From NCBI RefSeq assembly GCF_001499995.1, contig NZ_LQIU01000014.1, forward strand, positions 22,449 through 86,448: 64,000 nt of DNA, read 5' to 3'. Origin of the DNA: Mycobacterium sp. IS-1496. Its GTDB lineage: Bacteria; Actinomycetota; Actinomycetes; Mycobacteriales; Mycobacteriaceae. Made by a program: the position numbers and the translations under genes. Under the pieces are notes generated by a model. The model was not told the origin of the DNA, searched no databases, and worked only from the letters and a program-made list of their open reading frames with translations. How positions within the stretch are numbered: position 1 is the stretch's first letter; each line of letters opens with the position of its first letter. Positions 1 to 8,472 of the stretch are shown piece after piece.

Positions 1-1
1 G

Positions 2-142
2 GAACTGGTCCGGCTGCTCGCCGAGATCGCCGACCACGGCACCGCGGTGGTCGCGGTCACCCACGACCTCGACTTCGCCGCGGTGCTCGGCGACCGCCGG
101 ATCGAGATGCGGACCAGCGCGACGTCGGGACGAACGCGATGA
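2..142 (+). CDS. ECF transporter ATPase, C-terminal fragment (cut by window edge)
   Basis: Only the last 46 residues are inside the window. The fragment holds a VTHDLDF stretch, which is the H-loop of an ABC ATPase, followed by the usual short basic tail. The stop codon overlaps the ATG of the next gene (ATGA), and that gene is an EcfT-like membrane protein, so this is read as the energy-coupling ATPase of an ECF vitamin or metal uptake system. The substrate cannot be told because the S-component is not in view. Confidence 0.75.
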   Translation, partial: ELVRLLAEIADHGTAVVAVTHDLDFAAVLGDRRIEMRTSATSGRTR

Positions 143-915
143 CGAGCGTCGACGCCGCGCCGGTGCGGACCGGGATCAATCCCGTCGCGAAACTGGTGGC
201 CGCCCTGGTGATCGCCGCCGGCCTGGTGGCCAGCCTCGACTGGGTGTCGGCCCTGACCGCGCTCGCACTCGAGATCCTGCTGATCCTCGCGTTGCGAATC
301 CCGTTGCGAGCGGTCCTGATCCGCGGTGGACTGCTCGTGCTGGCCGCAGGGCTCACCGCGGTCACCATCGTGCTCTACGGCGAACGCAGCGGCACCGTGC
401 ACTGGCAGTTCCTGCTCATCACGGTCACCGACGGGTCCATCACGCTGGCGGTCGCGACGTTCGTGCGGGTGCTCGCCATCGCATTGCCGTCCGTGGTCCT
501 GTTCATCGACACCGACCCGACGGAACTCGCCGACGGCCTCGCCCAGGTGCTGCGGCTCCCGGCCCGGTTCGTGCTGGGGGCGCTGGCCGGGCTGCGAACG
601 GTCGGGCTGCTCCGGCAGGACTGGCGCTACCTCGGTTACGCACGCCGCGCCCGCGGAGTCGTCGACCGCAACCGCCTGCGGCGCGTCGCGGGGCAGGCGT
701 TCGCGCTGCTGGTCTTCGCCATCCGCCGCGGGTCGATGCTCGCCACCGCGATGGAGGCCCGCGGATTCGGGGCCTACCCGACGCGGACCTGGGCGCGGCC
801 GTCGCGTTTCGGCGCCCGCGACGCGGCGCTGGTGCTGGCCGGGTTCGGCATCGCCGCCGCCGCGATCGCCGTCTCCGTCACCACCGGACACTGGAACTTC
901 ATTGGAAGTCGATGA
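139..915 (+). CDS. ecfT: EcfT/CbiQ-type ECF transporter transmembrane protein
   Basis: This 258-residue, strongly hydrophobic protein has about five membrane segments. Towards the C-terminus it carries two cytoplasmic Ala-Arg-Gly-type coupling motifs (RRARGVV near residue 173 and MEARGF near 205). These motifs are how EcfT proteins of energy-coupling factor transporters grip the paired ATPases. Length and motif placement fit the family. It overlaps the upstream ATPase by four bases and the downstream P-loop gene by 14 bases, so the three are likely one transcript. The transported substrate (biotin, cobalt or another vitamin) is not shown by the sequence. Confidence 0.85.
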   Translation: MTSVDAAPVRTGINPVAKLVAALVIAAGLVASLDWVSALTALALEILLILALRIPLRAVLIRGGLLVLAAGLTAVTIVLYGERSGTVHWQFLLITVTDGSITLAVATFVRVLAIALPSVVLFIDTDPTELADGLAQVLRLPARFVLGALAGLRTVGLLRQDWRYLGYARRARGVVDRNRLRRVAGQAFALLVFAIRRGSMLATAMEARGFGAYPTRTWARPSRFGARDAALVLAGFGIAAAAIAVSVTTGHWNFIGSR

Positions 916-1459
916 CCTGGCGCGCCGACTCGCCGACGCCGGTGCTCGCACCGTCCTGATCGACGGGCGTTCGGGCTCGGGGAAGACGACGCTGGCCGCA
1001 CAGCTGCACCAGAGCTGGCACGGCAGCGTGATCGTCGCCCTCGACGACATCTACGCGGGCTGGGACGGATTGGCATGGGCCGTCGAGCACCTGCGGGAGG
1101 CGCTGCTGGAACCGCGCGCCGCCGGTCGGCCCGGACGGTGGCGCAGGTGGGACTGGACCACCGGCACGCCCGCGGGCTGGCACACCGTCGAACCCGACCG
1201 ACGGGTGATCATCGAGGGGGTCGGAGCCCTGACCGTGGAGCACCGCGCACTCGCCGACCTGGCTGTCTGGGTCGACGCCCCGGAGGCCGACCGCAAGCGC
1301 CGCGCGCTGGCGCGCGACGGCGACACCTACGCGCCGCACTGGGACAGGTGGGCCGTGCAAGAGGAGGCCTTCATCGCCCGGTACGACCCGCGGTCCGTCG
1401 CCGACTGGATCGCGACCTACACAGAGGACGGGTTGCGGTTGGCGGCGAATCTCAGCTGA
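902..1459 (+). CDS. Small P-loop kinase-like ATPase
   Basis: A 185-residue protein with a Walker A motif near its N-terminus (DGRSGSGKTTLA, about residues 21-32) and an ALDDIYAGWDG stretch after strand 2, as in nucleoside or uridine kinase-like P-loop proteins. The start chosen is TTG at 902, inside the end of ecfT; no in-frame ATG lies upstream within a sensible distance. The substrate is unknown. Coupling to an ECF transporter might suggest phosphorylation of an imported compound, but that is inference; the family is common in actinobacteria as an uncharacterised ATP-binding protein. Confidence 0.75.
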   Translation: MEVDDLARRLADAGARTVLIDGRSGSGKTTLAAQLHQSWHGSVIVALDDIYAGWDGLAWAVEHLREALLEPRAAGRPGRWRRWDWTTGTPAGWHTVEPDRRVIIEGVGALTVEHRALADLAVWVDAPEADRKRRALARDGDTYAPHWDRWAVQEEAFIARYDPRSVADWIATYTEDGLRLAANLS

Positions 1460-2534
1460 CGGTGCGGGCATCACCGGCGTGCTGGATCTGGTTGCCGCCG
1501 CGCCGTTTCGCGGTGTACATCGCGATGTCGGCCTCGGTGACCAGCCGGTGGAACGTCTCGTCGGCCTCGTCCGGTCTGACGTCGCGCAGCGGGACTGTGG
1601 CGGTGCCGACGCTCGCAGTGATCCGGAACGGTGTGGACGTGACCGCCGCGCACAGCCCCTGGGCCCACTCGGTCGGCGCGGCCGACGGCACGATGTCGGC
1701 GATCAGGAACTCCTCGCCGCCCATCCGGCACACCAGGGCGGTCTCGGGGACCGCAGCCGTCAACGCCTGCGCGACGTCGACCAGCGCCGCGTCCCCGCTG
1801 GCGTGGCCGTGAAGGTCGTTGATCGCCTTGAACCGGTCGAGGTCGATCAGCGCCACCGCCAGGTACGCCCGGTCGGCGCGCGCCACCAGGCGCCCGACCA
1901 CGGCGTGGGTGAACGCCCGCCGGTTGAGCAGTCCGGTGAGCGGGTCACGGTCGGAGCGCAGCAGGTCGGTGCCGAGTGAACGGACGATCACCTGGATCGC
2001 GAACGGGACGCCGATGTTGAGCTCCAGGACCAGGAAGTAGCCGGTCAGCGCCAGCACGGGTTCGCCCTCGGCGGCCACCCGGATCGCCTGCCACGCGCCC
2101 ACTCCGACGGCCAGCGCGAAGTTCATCAGCATGTAGCGCGCGGTGTGGAAGAACGCGATGTAGCCGCCCGACACCGCCAGCGCCGTGCAGAACGTCAGGC
2201 CGATCAGCGGTTCGGCCTGCCAGAGACAGCCCCCGGCGATGGTTGCGCTGCCGATCGCGGCGAACACCACCGACTCGGTCCGCGTCGGCCAGCGCCTCAA
2301 CCACAGCACCGCCAGACTCAGCCCCGCCAGCGAAGCCACCGTCGCCAGGCCCACTGCCAGCCGGTCGTCGATCGAGGCGGGCCCCCACAAGGCGTTGACC
2401 GGCACCAACGCCAGCGATGCGGCGACCACGGCGAGGCCGCGACGCATCACCGTCGCCATTCCACGGGTCTGCAGATAACCGCTGAGCCAATCGAAATGGT
2501 CCGGCTGCCGCCACCAGTCGTACACCCATTGCAT
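1452..2534 (-). CDS. Membrane-anchored GGDEF diguanylate cyclase
   Basis: A 360-residue protein with an N-terminal block of about six membrane helices (residues 35-190) and a C-terminal GGDEF domain with DPLTGLLNRR, DLDRFKAIND and an intact GGEEF signature. It should make cyclic di-GMP. No RxxD inhibitory site precedes GGEEF at the usual five-residue spacing, so product feedback through that site is unlikely. The ATG at 2534 follows a G-rich ribosome-binding site (GGGGGGAA). The N-terminus carries a PDHFDW motif shared with the second cyclase at 50239-51357. The 3' end overlaps the end of the P-loop gene convergently by eight bases. Confidence 0.88.
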   Translation of the reverse strand: MQWVYDWWRQPDHFDWLSGYLQTRGMATVMRRGLAVVAASLALVPVNALWGPASIDDRLAVGLATVASLAGLSLAVLWLRRWPTRTESVVFAAIGSATIAGGCLWQAEPLIGLTFCTALAVSGGYIAFFHTARYMLMNFALAVGVGAWQAIRVAAEGEPVLALTGYFLVLELNIGVPFAIQVIVRSLGTDLLRSDRDPLTGLLNRRAFTHAVVGRLVARADRAYLAVALIDLDRFKAINDLHGHASGDAALVDVAQALTAAVPETALVCRMGGEEFLIADIVPSAAPTEWAQGLCAAVTSTPFRITASVGTATVPLRDVRPDEADETFHRLVTEADIAMYTAKRRGGNQIQHAGDARTVS

Positions 2535-2873
2535 GGACAGTTCCCCCCGGGCACACGCCCCGATGCGTGTTTGCTCACGGTACAGGGCGGTCCGGTGGCG
2601 GTACTTGCGAACGACAGTATTCGCCGGTTCGGCTCCGCGGCCGTGACGGGAAACACAATCCGGCGCGAAATCGCCTGTCGCCATGGGGTTTCCCCGGCTC
2701 ACCGGCCGGTGCCGAGCCCACCGCGTTGTAGCGTCCCCGCCGCACGGGTACGACAGATGGGGCGGGGGCGTCGCGCACCACGAGCGTCGCCCCTGCTGCC
2801 TGTCCGAGGGCACGTCGCGCGGTCGGGGGCGGCGTGCGAATCCGAACCCAGAGTCGAAGCCGGAGACTGCACA
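2535..2873. other. Divergent intergenic region, 339 bp
   Basis: The stretch separates the divergently transcribed cyclase and glycoside hydrolase genes. It should hold both promoters. Nothing in it reads as a convincing gene: the open frames are GC-driven and lack ribosome-binding sites. A GGAG at 2862-2865 serves the TTG start at 2874. No repeat, palindrome or RNA structure stood out. Confidence 0.5.
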
Positions 2874-4055
2874 TTGACGAGCACACCCGACGTGCCCGGG
2901 GGGAATCAGCATCGCCCGTTCGCCCGACGCGCCGCGCTCAAACTGCCCGCGCTGCTGACGGCGTCTGCCGCGGCGTCCGCATTGCCCCGTGCGTCCGCCG
3001 CATCCCGCCGGTGGTCGGCCGCCCGCGCCCACGCCTGGTACCAGCAGCAGGGCTGGCTCGTCGGTGCGAACTTCATCCCCTCCAACGCCGTCAACCAGCT
3101 GGAGATGTTCCAGGCCGCGACGTTCGACCGGCGGCGCATCGACACCGAGCTCATGCTGGCCCGCCGCATCGGACTCAACACGGTGCGGGTCTTCCTGCAC
3201 GATCAGCTGTGGGCACAGGACCGCAACGGTTTCCAGCGCCGGCTCGCGCAGTTCGTCGCGATCGCCGCCCGGCACGGCATCCGGCCGCTGTTCGTGCTGT
3301 TCGACTCGTGCTGGGATCCGCTGCCCGAACTCGGCCGCCAGCGCCCGCCGCGGCCGGGTGTGCACAACTCCGGCTGGGTGCAGGGCCCCGGCGCCCACTT
3401 CATCGGTGACCCCCGCTACCGGCGCGTCCTGCGCGACTACGTCACCGGTGTGCTGACCCAGTTCCGCGACGACGAGCGCGTCCTCGGCTGGGATCTGTGG
3501 AACGAACCGGACAACCCCGCCAACCAGTACCGCCAGGTCGAGCGCAAGGACAAGGTCGAGCGGGTGGCGGAGCTGCTGCCGCAGGTCTTCGGCTGGGCCC
3601 GCGACGTCGACCCCGCCCAGCCGCTGACCAGCGGAGTGTGGGACGGGCAGTGGGCGGACCCCGGACGCCGCAGCACCATCGCCCGCATCCAGCTGGACAA
3701 CTCCGACGTGATCACCTTCCACAACTACGGCGATGCGGACGAGTTCGACGCGCGGATCGCCGAACTGCGCCCGCTCGGGCGACCCATCGTGTGCACCGAA
3801 TACCTGGCCCGTGAGTTCGGCAACACCGTCGAGGAGATCCTGCCGCTGGCCAAACGACGCAACGTGGGCGCCTACAACTGGGGGCTGGTGGTCGGCAAGA
3901 CCCAGACCCATCTGCCGTGGGACTCGTGGGAGAAGCCCTACACCTCACCCCCGAAGGCCTGGTTCCACGAGTTGCTGCGCCCCGACGGGCAGCCCTACCG
4001 CGACAGCGAGGTCCGGACCATCCGCTGGCTGACGGGCCGCGTCGGGCCCACCTGA
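2874..4055 (+). CDS. Secreted GH5-like glycoside hydrolase (cellulase family)
   Basis: A 393-residue protein whose N-terminus has paired arginines (FARRAALKLPALLTASAA), consistent with a Tat-type signal peptide ending near an Ala-Ser-Ala. The mature part looks like a clan GH-A (beta/alpha)8 barrel: RIGLNTVRVFL at strand 2, GWDLWNEPDN with the presumed acid/base Glu, and IVCTEYLAR with the presumed nucleophile Glu near strand 7. Family GH5-like cellulase or mannanase is the best guess; the substrate may be environmental glucan or a cell-envelope polysaccharide. The TTG at 2874 is chosen because GGAG lies eight bases upstream; GTG at 2892 is an alternative. Confidence 0.8.
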   Translation: MTSTPDVPGGNQHRPFARRAALKLPALLTASAAASALPRASAASRRWSAARAHAWYQQQGWLVGANFIPSNAVNQLEMFQAATFDRRRIDTELMLARRIGLNTVRVFLHDQLWAQDRNGFQRRLAQFVAIAARHGIRPLFVLFDSCWDPLPELGRQRPPRPGVHNSGWVQGPGAHFIGDPRYRRVLRDYVTGVLTQFRDDERVLGWDLWNEPDNPANQYRQVERKDKVERVAELLPQVFGWARDVDPAQPLTSGVWDGQWADPGRRSTIARIQLDNSDVITFHNYGDADEFDARIAELRPLGRPIVCTEYLAREFGNTVEEILPLAKRRNVGAYNWGLVVGKTQTHLPWDSWEKPYTSPPKAWFHELLRPDGQPYRDSEVRTIRWLTGRVGPT

Positions 4056-4099
4056 GGCCGGGAAGTTTCGGCCGTCGGTCGGCCGGAAACACTGACGCC

Positions 4100-5677
4100 A
4101 TGAGCCGGGCCGTTCGGGGTCTCGCCACCGCGGCCGCCTCGACGGTGGCGGCTGTCGGCCTGCGAGACCTCTTCCAACGCAGACATGCACTTCTCCGCAA
4201 CTTCCCGGTCGTCGGGCACGCGCGGTACCTCCTGGAGGCGGTCGGCCCGGAGCTGCGGCAGTACATCGTCGCGGCCAACGACGAGGAGCGCCCGTTCACC
4301 CGCGACCAGCGGCGTTGGGTGTACGCGTCGTCGAAGAACGAGAACAACTACTTCGGCTTCGGCACCGACAACGACCTCGAGCACTCGAGCGGCTACCCGG
4401 TGATCAAACACCGGACCTTCGGCCGCAACGGCCCCGCGTCGGCGCCGAGGGCCGGACGCGACGTCGAGTTGCCGTGCGCCAAGGTGGTCGGCGCCGCGCG
4501 CAACCGGCCCCAGGCGTTCCGGCCGGCCTCGGTCGTCAACATCTCGGCGATGAGCTTCGGATCGCTGTCCGGCAACGCGATCGAGGCGCTCAACCGCGGC
4601 GCCGCGATGGCCGACTGTCTGCACAACACCGGCGAGGGCGGCATCTCCCGCTTCCACCGCAACGGCGGGGAGCTGATCTTCCAGATCGGCACCGCCTACT
4701 TCGGCTGCCGCGACGACGAGGGCCGCTTCGATCTGGAGAAGCTCAAGGACGCGGTGGCCGGTGCGCCGGTGCGGGCGCTGGAGATCAAACTCAGCCAGGG
4801 CGCCAAGCCGAGCCTCGGCGGGTTGCTGCCCGCCCCCAAGGTGTCCGCGGAGATCGCCGCCGCCCGCGGTATCCCGGAGGGGCGCGACTGCGTGAGCCCG
4901 TCGCGACACGCGGAGTTCTCCGACACCGACAGCCTGCTCGACTGGGTGGAACTGCTGGCGAGCGAGACGGGACTGCCGGTGGGGATCAAGGCGGCGGTCG
5001 GTGATCTGGAGTTCTGGACCGAACTGGCCGACTCGATGTGTGAGACGGGACGGGGCGTGGACTTCGTGACGATCGACGGCGGTGAGGGAGGCACCGGCGC
5101 CGCGCCGCTGATCTTCACCGACTCCGTGTCGCTGCCGTTCCAGGTGGGCTTCTCCCGGGTGTACCGGATCTTCGCGCAGCGGAACCTGCACGAGCAGGTC
5201 ACGTTCATCGGCGGCGGGAAGCTCGGTCTGCCCGACAACGCGATCGTCGCCTTCGCGCTCGGATGCGACATGGTCTACGTCGCGCGGGAGGCGATGCTCG
5301 CGATCGGCTGCATCCAGGCCCAGAAGTGCCATACCGACACGTGTCCCACCGGCGTCGCCACCCAGAACGCGTGGCTGGCCCGCGGCCTGGTGCCCGAGGT
5401 GAAGGCCGAGCGCGCGGCGAACTACATCAAGACGTTGCGCCGCGATCTGGTCAAGGTGGCCGAGGCGTGCGGGGTGCACCACCCCGGTCTGATCGGCTGC
5501 GACTCGGTGGACATCCTCGACGGGCGCTACGGGTCGACACCGCTGCACGAGGTGTACGGGTACGCGCCGTGGATGGGGCTGCCGTCTCCGGCCGACCGTG
5601 AGGAGATCATCCGGTTGATGACCGCCGACAAGACGCACGGCGGGTCCGCGGCGCCGTCCCCGACGGCGGTGGGGTGA
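4100..5677 (+). CDS. FMN-binding glutamate synthase family protein
   Basis: A 525-residue protein matching the central FMN domain of glutamate synthase. Visible marks are NISAMSFGSLSGNAIEALN, the FMN-binding stretch FVTIDGGEGGTGAAP and a Cys cluster, CIQAQKCHTDTCPTGVATQ, that resembles the 3Fe-4S ligands. It lacks the amidotransferase domain of true GltB, as is usual for this stand-alone family, whose physiological reaction is unsettled. The N-terminus is slightly hydrophobic (residues 5-20) and may anchor it to the membrane. The ATG at 4100 lies 44 bases after the hydrolase stop codon, so the two may be cotranscribed. Confidence 0.85.
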   Translation: MSRAVRGLATAAASTVAAVGLRDLFQRRHALLRNFPVVGHARYLLEAVGPELRQYIVAANDEERPFTRDQRRWVYASSKNENNYFGFGTDNDLEHSSGYPVIKHRTFGRNGPASAPRAGRDVELPCAKVVGAARNRPQAFRPASVVNISAMSFGSLSGNAIEALNRGAAMADCLHNTGEGGISRFHRNGGELIFQIGTAYFGCRDDEGRFDLEKLKDAVAGAPVRALEIKLSQGAKPSLGGLLPAPKVSAEIAAARGIPEGRDCVSPSRHAEFSDTDSLLDWVELLASETGLPVGIKAAVGDLEFWTELADSMCETGRGVDFVTIDGGEGGTGAAPLIFTDSVSLPFQVGFSRVYRIFAQRNLHEQVTFIGGGKLGLPDNAIVAFALGCDMVYVAREAMLAIGCIQAQKCHTDTCPTGVATQNAWLARGLVPEVKAERAANYIKTLRRDLVKVAEACGVHHPGLIGCDSVDILDGRYGSTPLHEVYGYAPWMGLPSPADREEIIRLMTADKTHGGSAAPSPTAVG

Positions 5678-5678
5678 G

Positions 5679-6519
5679 TCAGCTGATCCTGCCGCCCGGG
5701 AAGATCGTCCTGACGGCCCGTGTGATGTTCTCGCGGGCGGCGGCCTCGCCGGTGGGGTCCAGGGAACTGATCGCCATCACGTAGCGGCGTTCGGGTCCGA
5801 TCACGCCGGTGGACACGTGCACCTGGTTCGCGCCGTTCCAACAGCAGAACCAGCCCTGCTTGACCGCAACGGGCTCGGCGTAGAGCCCCTCAGGGATGCC
5901 GAACCGCTGCGGATACCCGTCCGTCCCGGTCGGTGTGGACCGCGCGAGGTTGTCGATGATGATGTCGGCCTGTTCTGCGGGCAACCCACCGGCGCCGTTC
6001 AGCAGCATGTCGTAGTAGCGGACGAGATCGCTTGCGGTGCTCGTCGTGACATCCCAGTGTCCGTTGTACGGGGCCGTCGTCCCGGTCAACCCGTAACGAG
6101 CCACGACGCGTGCGATGACCGCGTTGCCGCCGCTGCGGTCCCAGAACGTCTGAGCCGCACTGTCGTCGGAAGAACGCAGCATGACGTCGAGCGACCTGCG
6201 GTCGGCTGCCGAGAGTTTCGTCTTGCCCTCCGACTCCTGCAGCAGCAGGTCGTCGGCGATGAACAGCTTCACCACGGACGCGATAGGGAAGGGCCTGTTG
6301 GCTCCGTCGGAGACGATCTGACCGGTGTTGCGGTCCAACACGACCACCTCGACGTCGGCCCCGGACGCCGCCGCGTCGGCGGTGGCTTGCCGGACGCGGG
6401 CGTCGAGCCCGTCCACCCGGCGGCGTACCCCAGACCTGTGCCTCACAGCCGTTGAGGAGCAGCGCCACGCCGACAATCGCCAGTGTGGTCATCGCCCATT
6501 GCGGCAGCCGCCGACGCAT
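5679..6519 (-). pseudogene. lppW: LppW-like lipoprotein, serine beta-lactamase-like fold, frameshifted
   Basis: Two frames together make one gene. The first starts at ATG 6519 behind a strong site (GGAGGAGATTC) and gives a lipoprotein signal ending VALLLNGC. The second carries the body: IASVVKLF (SxxK), MLRSSDDSAAQ, and a C-terminal half closely resembling M. tuberculosis LppW (TPTGTDGYPQRFGIPEGLY, VIGPERRY). The frames are joined if one base is removed from the CCCC run at 6428-6431 (plus strand). So this is either a genuine frameshift or a homopolymer sequencing error. Unrepaired, a start at 6476 would give a 265-residue protein without a lipobox or ribosome-binding site. LppW resembles class A beta-lactamases but its activity is not established. 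Confidence 0.8.
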
Positions 6520-6672
6520 GAATCTCCTCCGAGTGGATCGTGAATGCAGCGAGCGGGGGCCGCGCTGCGCCCACCGGATTACCCCAGCCTATGCGGCTTT
6601 ACGCGGACAGGGCGCATCGAGATCGATGACGGTTACGGAACACACATGGGGGCTCGGTCCGGGATGACCGCC

Positions 6673-7980
6673 TCAGTTCTGTGTTGTTGGTGGGGGTTGG
6701 TATGGCGGGTACCACCACCAGTCGGCGCGCTCCCCGGTGGGACCTCGGTAGGGCGCGACCGTGGGCGGGGGCTGATTCGGCGGGCGCGCGAGTGACCCCG
6801 AGTGCAGTGCGCGGCCGGCGCCGTCGGTGACGGCGAGTCGGGAGGCGGGTCCGGTGATGGTGATGACGCCTTTGTGGTGCAGCCGGTGATGGTAGGGGCA
6901 GACCAGCACCAGGTTGTCCAGGTCGGTGCGGCCACCGTCTTCCCAGTGCCGGATGTGGTGGGCGTGCAGACCTCGGGTGGCCCCACATCCGGGGACCGCA
7001 CACGTGGGGTGGCGATGTTCCAGGGCGCGGCGCAGGCGGCGGCTGATCAGCCGGGTGGCGCGCCCGGCGCCGATGGGCTGCCCGTCGCGTTCGAACCACA
7101 CCTCGCAGGTGGCGTCACAGGTCAGATAGCGGCGACCGGCATCCGAGAGCAGCGGCCCCAGGTGCAGCGCGGCGATACGGGCTGTGAGGTCGAGGTGCAC
7201 GACCACAGTGGTGCGATGCCCGTGCGGGCGGCGAGCGGCCTCGACGTCCCACCCGGCCTCGACCAGGCTATTGAACGCATCGACCAGGGTGGGAAACGGC
7301 GGCCGGGCACCGGGGCTGTCGCCCGCGCCCGGGCTGTCGGTGTCGTGGTCGTGTTTCCACTGGGCGACCAACCCATCGTGGTGGGACTGCAGGGCCGCGT
7401 CGAACACCGCCGCCTCGGCATGCGGCATCGCGATGCGCCAGTAGGTGTACTGCTCATCGGAGGTCTTGGTGATCGACGCCTGCGGGACCGGCCCGGGAGC
7501 AGGCGCGGGTTCGGCGTCCGACTCACGTTCTGGTTCGGGTGCGGGTTCGGGTTCGGGTCGGGGTTCGAGTGTGATCGCGGTGCGGAGTTGGTTGACCGTG
7601 GCGCTTTGCGCCAGCTCGGCGTAATGCTCATCGGACCCTGGCCCCGCGCCCTCGGCGATCACCCCGACCTGATCCAGCGACAGCCGGCCCTCCCGCAGAG
7701 CCTGCAGGCATTGGGGGAACTCCGCGATGCGGTGGGCGATGGCGGCGATGGTCTTACCGTTCCTCGACGACGACCCGGTCTTCCACGCCATCAGATGCGC
7801 CACCGACGTCGCGCCCGTCATGCCACACAGTTCGTCGTGGTCGATCTCGGCGGCGATCTCCACCAGCCGGGCGTCGATCGCGTTGCGCTGACCGGTCAGC
7901 TCCGCCAACTCCTCGAACAACACCTCGAGCCGGTCGATGGGGCGCACCACCACCGCGCCGGACGCCATGCTCGAGGACAT
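6673..7980 (-). CDS. DUF222 / 13E12-repeat HNH endonuclease-like protein
   Basis: A 435-residue protein with the actinobacterial DUF222 (13E12 repeat) domain and a C-terminal HNH motif: CAVPGCGATRGLHAHHIRHW followed by DLDNLVLVCPYHH. The middle has a low-complexity Pro/Glu-rich stretch (EPRPEPEPAPEPE) linking the two halves. The family is multicopy in mycobacteria and has been linked with mobile repeats, but the function is not established; nuclease activity is inferred from the HNH residues. ATG 7980 is chosen; a TTG at 7992 is possible. Confidence 0.85.
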   Translation of the reverse strand: MSSSMASGAVVVRPIDRLEVLFEELAELTGQRNAIDARLVEIAAEIDHDELCGMTGATSVAHLMAWKTGSSSRNGKTIAAIAHRIAEFPQCLQALREGRLSLDQVGVIAEGAGPGSDEHYAELAQSATVNQLRTAITLEPRPEPEPAPEPERESDAEPAPAPGPVPQASITKTSDEQYTYWRIAMPHAEAAVFDAALQSHHDGLVAQWKHDHDTDSPGAGDSPGARPPFPTLVDAFNSLVEAGWDVEAARRPHGHRTTVVVHLDLTARIAALHLGPLLSDAGRRYLTCDATCEVWFERDGQPIGAGRATRLISRRLRRALEHRHPTCAVPGCGATRGLHAHHIRHWEDGGRTDLDNLVLVCPYHHRLHHKGVITITGPASRLAVTDGAGRALHSGSLARPPNQPPPTVAPYRGPTGERADWWWYPPYQPPPTTQN

Positions 7981-8034
7981 GACCCCATACAAGCAGCAGG
8001 GTCCGACATTTCGGGTTCGTCGCGGCTACAGCGA

Positions 8035-8463
8035 TCAGGTGATGCTGACGACCGCCCGGTCACCGAGTGGCGCCTGGAGTCCGACCGGCAGGCTCGCGAA
8101 CACCCCGATCGCGATGCAGGCCCGGTTCACCGCTTCCGGCAGCACACCGGAGCGCAGTTTCACCGCGACGATGTCGGCGGTCTCCTGCACTTCCGCGTGG
8201 ACGCCGTAGCACTCGGGCGTACCGGCGGTGAAGCGCACGGTGATCGCGCGGTCGTCGGGTAGGCGTCCCCACGACTCGATGCTCTGCGGGCGGGGGTCGA
8301 CGATCGCGGGGTTGTCGACGAACGGCGTAAAGCCCTCCGCCAGGGGACGTTCCGGTATCTGGGTGATGGTAGGCGCCGCGGGCTGGGCCGCGACCGGGAT
8401 CGCCGCGCCCAGTGCACCTGCCGTCAGGACGATGGCCGTGACGGACCGGACAACGATGCGCAT
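8035..8463 (-). CDS. Small secreted protein of unknown function
   Basis: A 142-residue protein beginning with a clear Sec signal peptide (VVRSVTAIVLTAGALGAAIPVAAQPA, cleavage probably after AAQ or VAA). The mature part has two cysteines (ECYG and RACIAIG) that could form one disulphide. The pattern resembles small exported mycobacterial proteins of unknown role. It lies nine bases downstream of helR on the same strand and could share its transcript. Confidence 0.75.
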   Translation of the reverse strand: MRIVVRSVTAIVLTAGALGAAIPVAAQPAAPTITQIPERPLAEGFTPFVDNPAIVDPRPQSIESWGRLPDDRAITVRFTAGTPECYGVHAEVQETADIVAVKLRSGVLPEAVNRACIAIGVFASLPVGLQAPLGDRAVVSIT

Positions 8464-8472
8464 CCCTCGACC

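Noticed and set aside
2535..3911. Long minus-strand open frame running from the cyclase through the glycoside hydrolase
   Set aside because: High GC keeps the frame open. It lies antisense to a clear GH-A family gene and reads as Arg/Gly-rich noise; the cyclase itself starts at 2534.
6802..8262. 486-residue plus-strand frame over the DUF222-HNH gene
   Set aside because: Antisense shadow of a gene with a clear HNH motif; composition is His/Gly/Val-rich with no ribosome-binding site.
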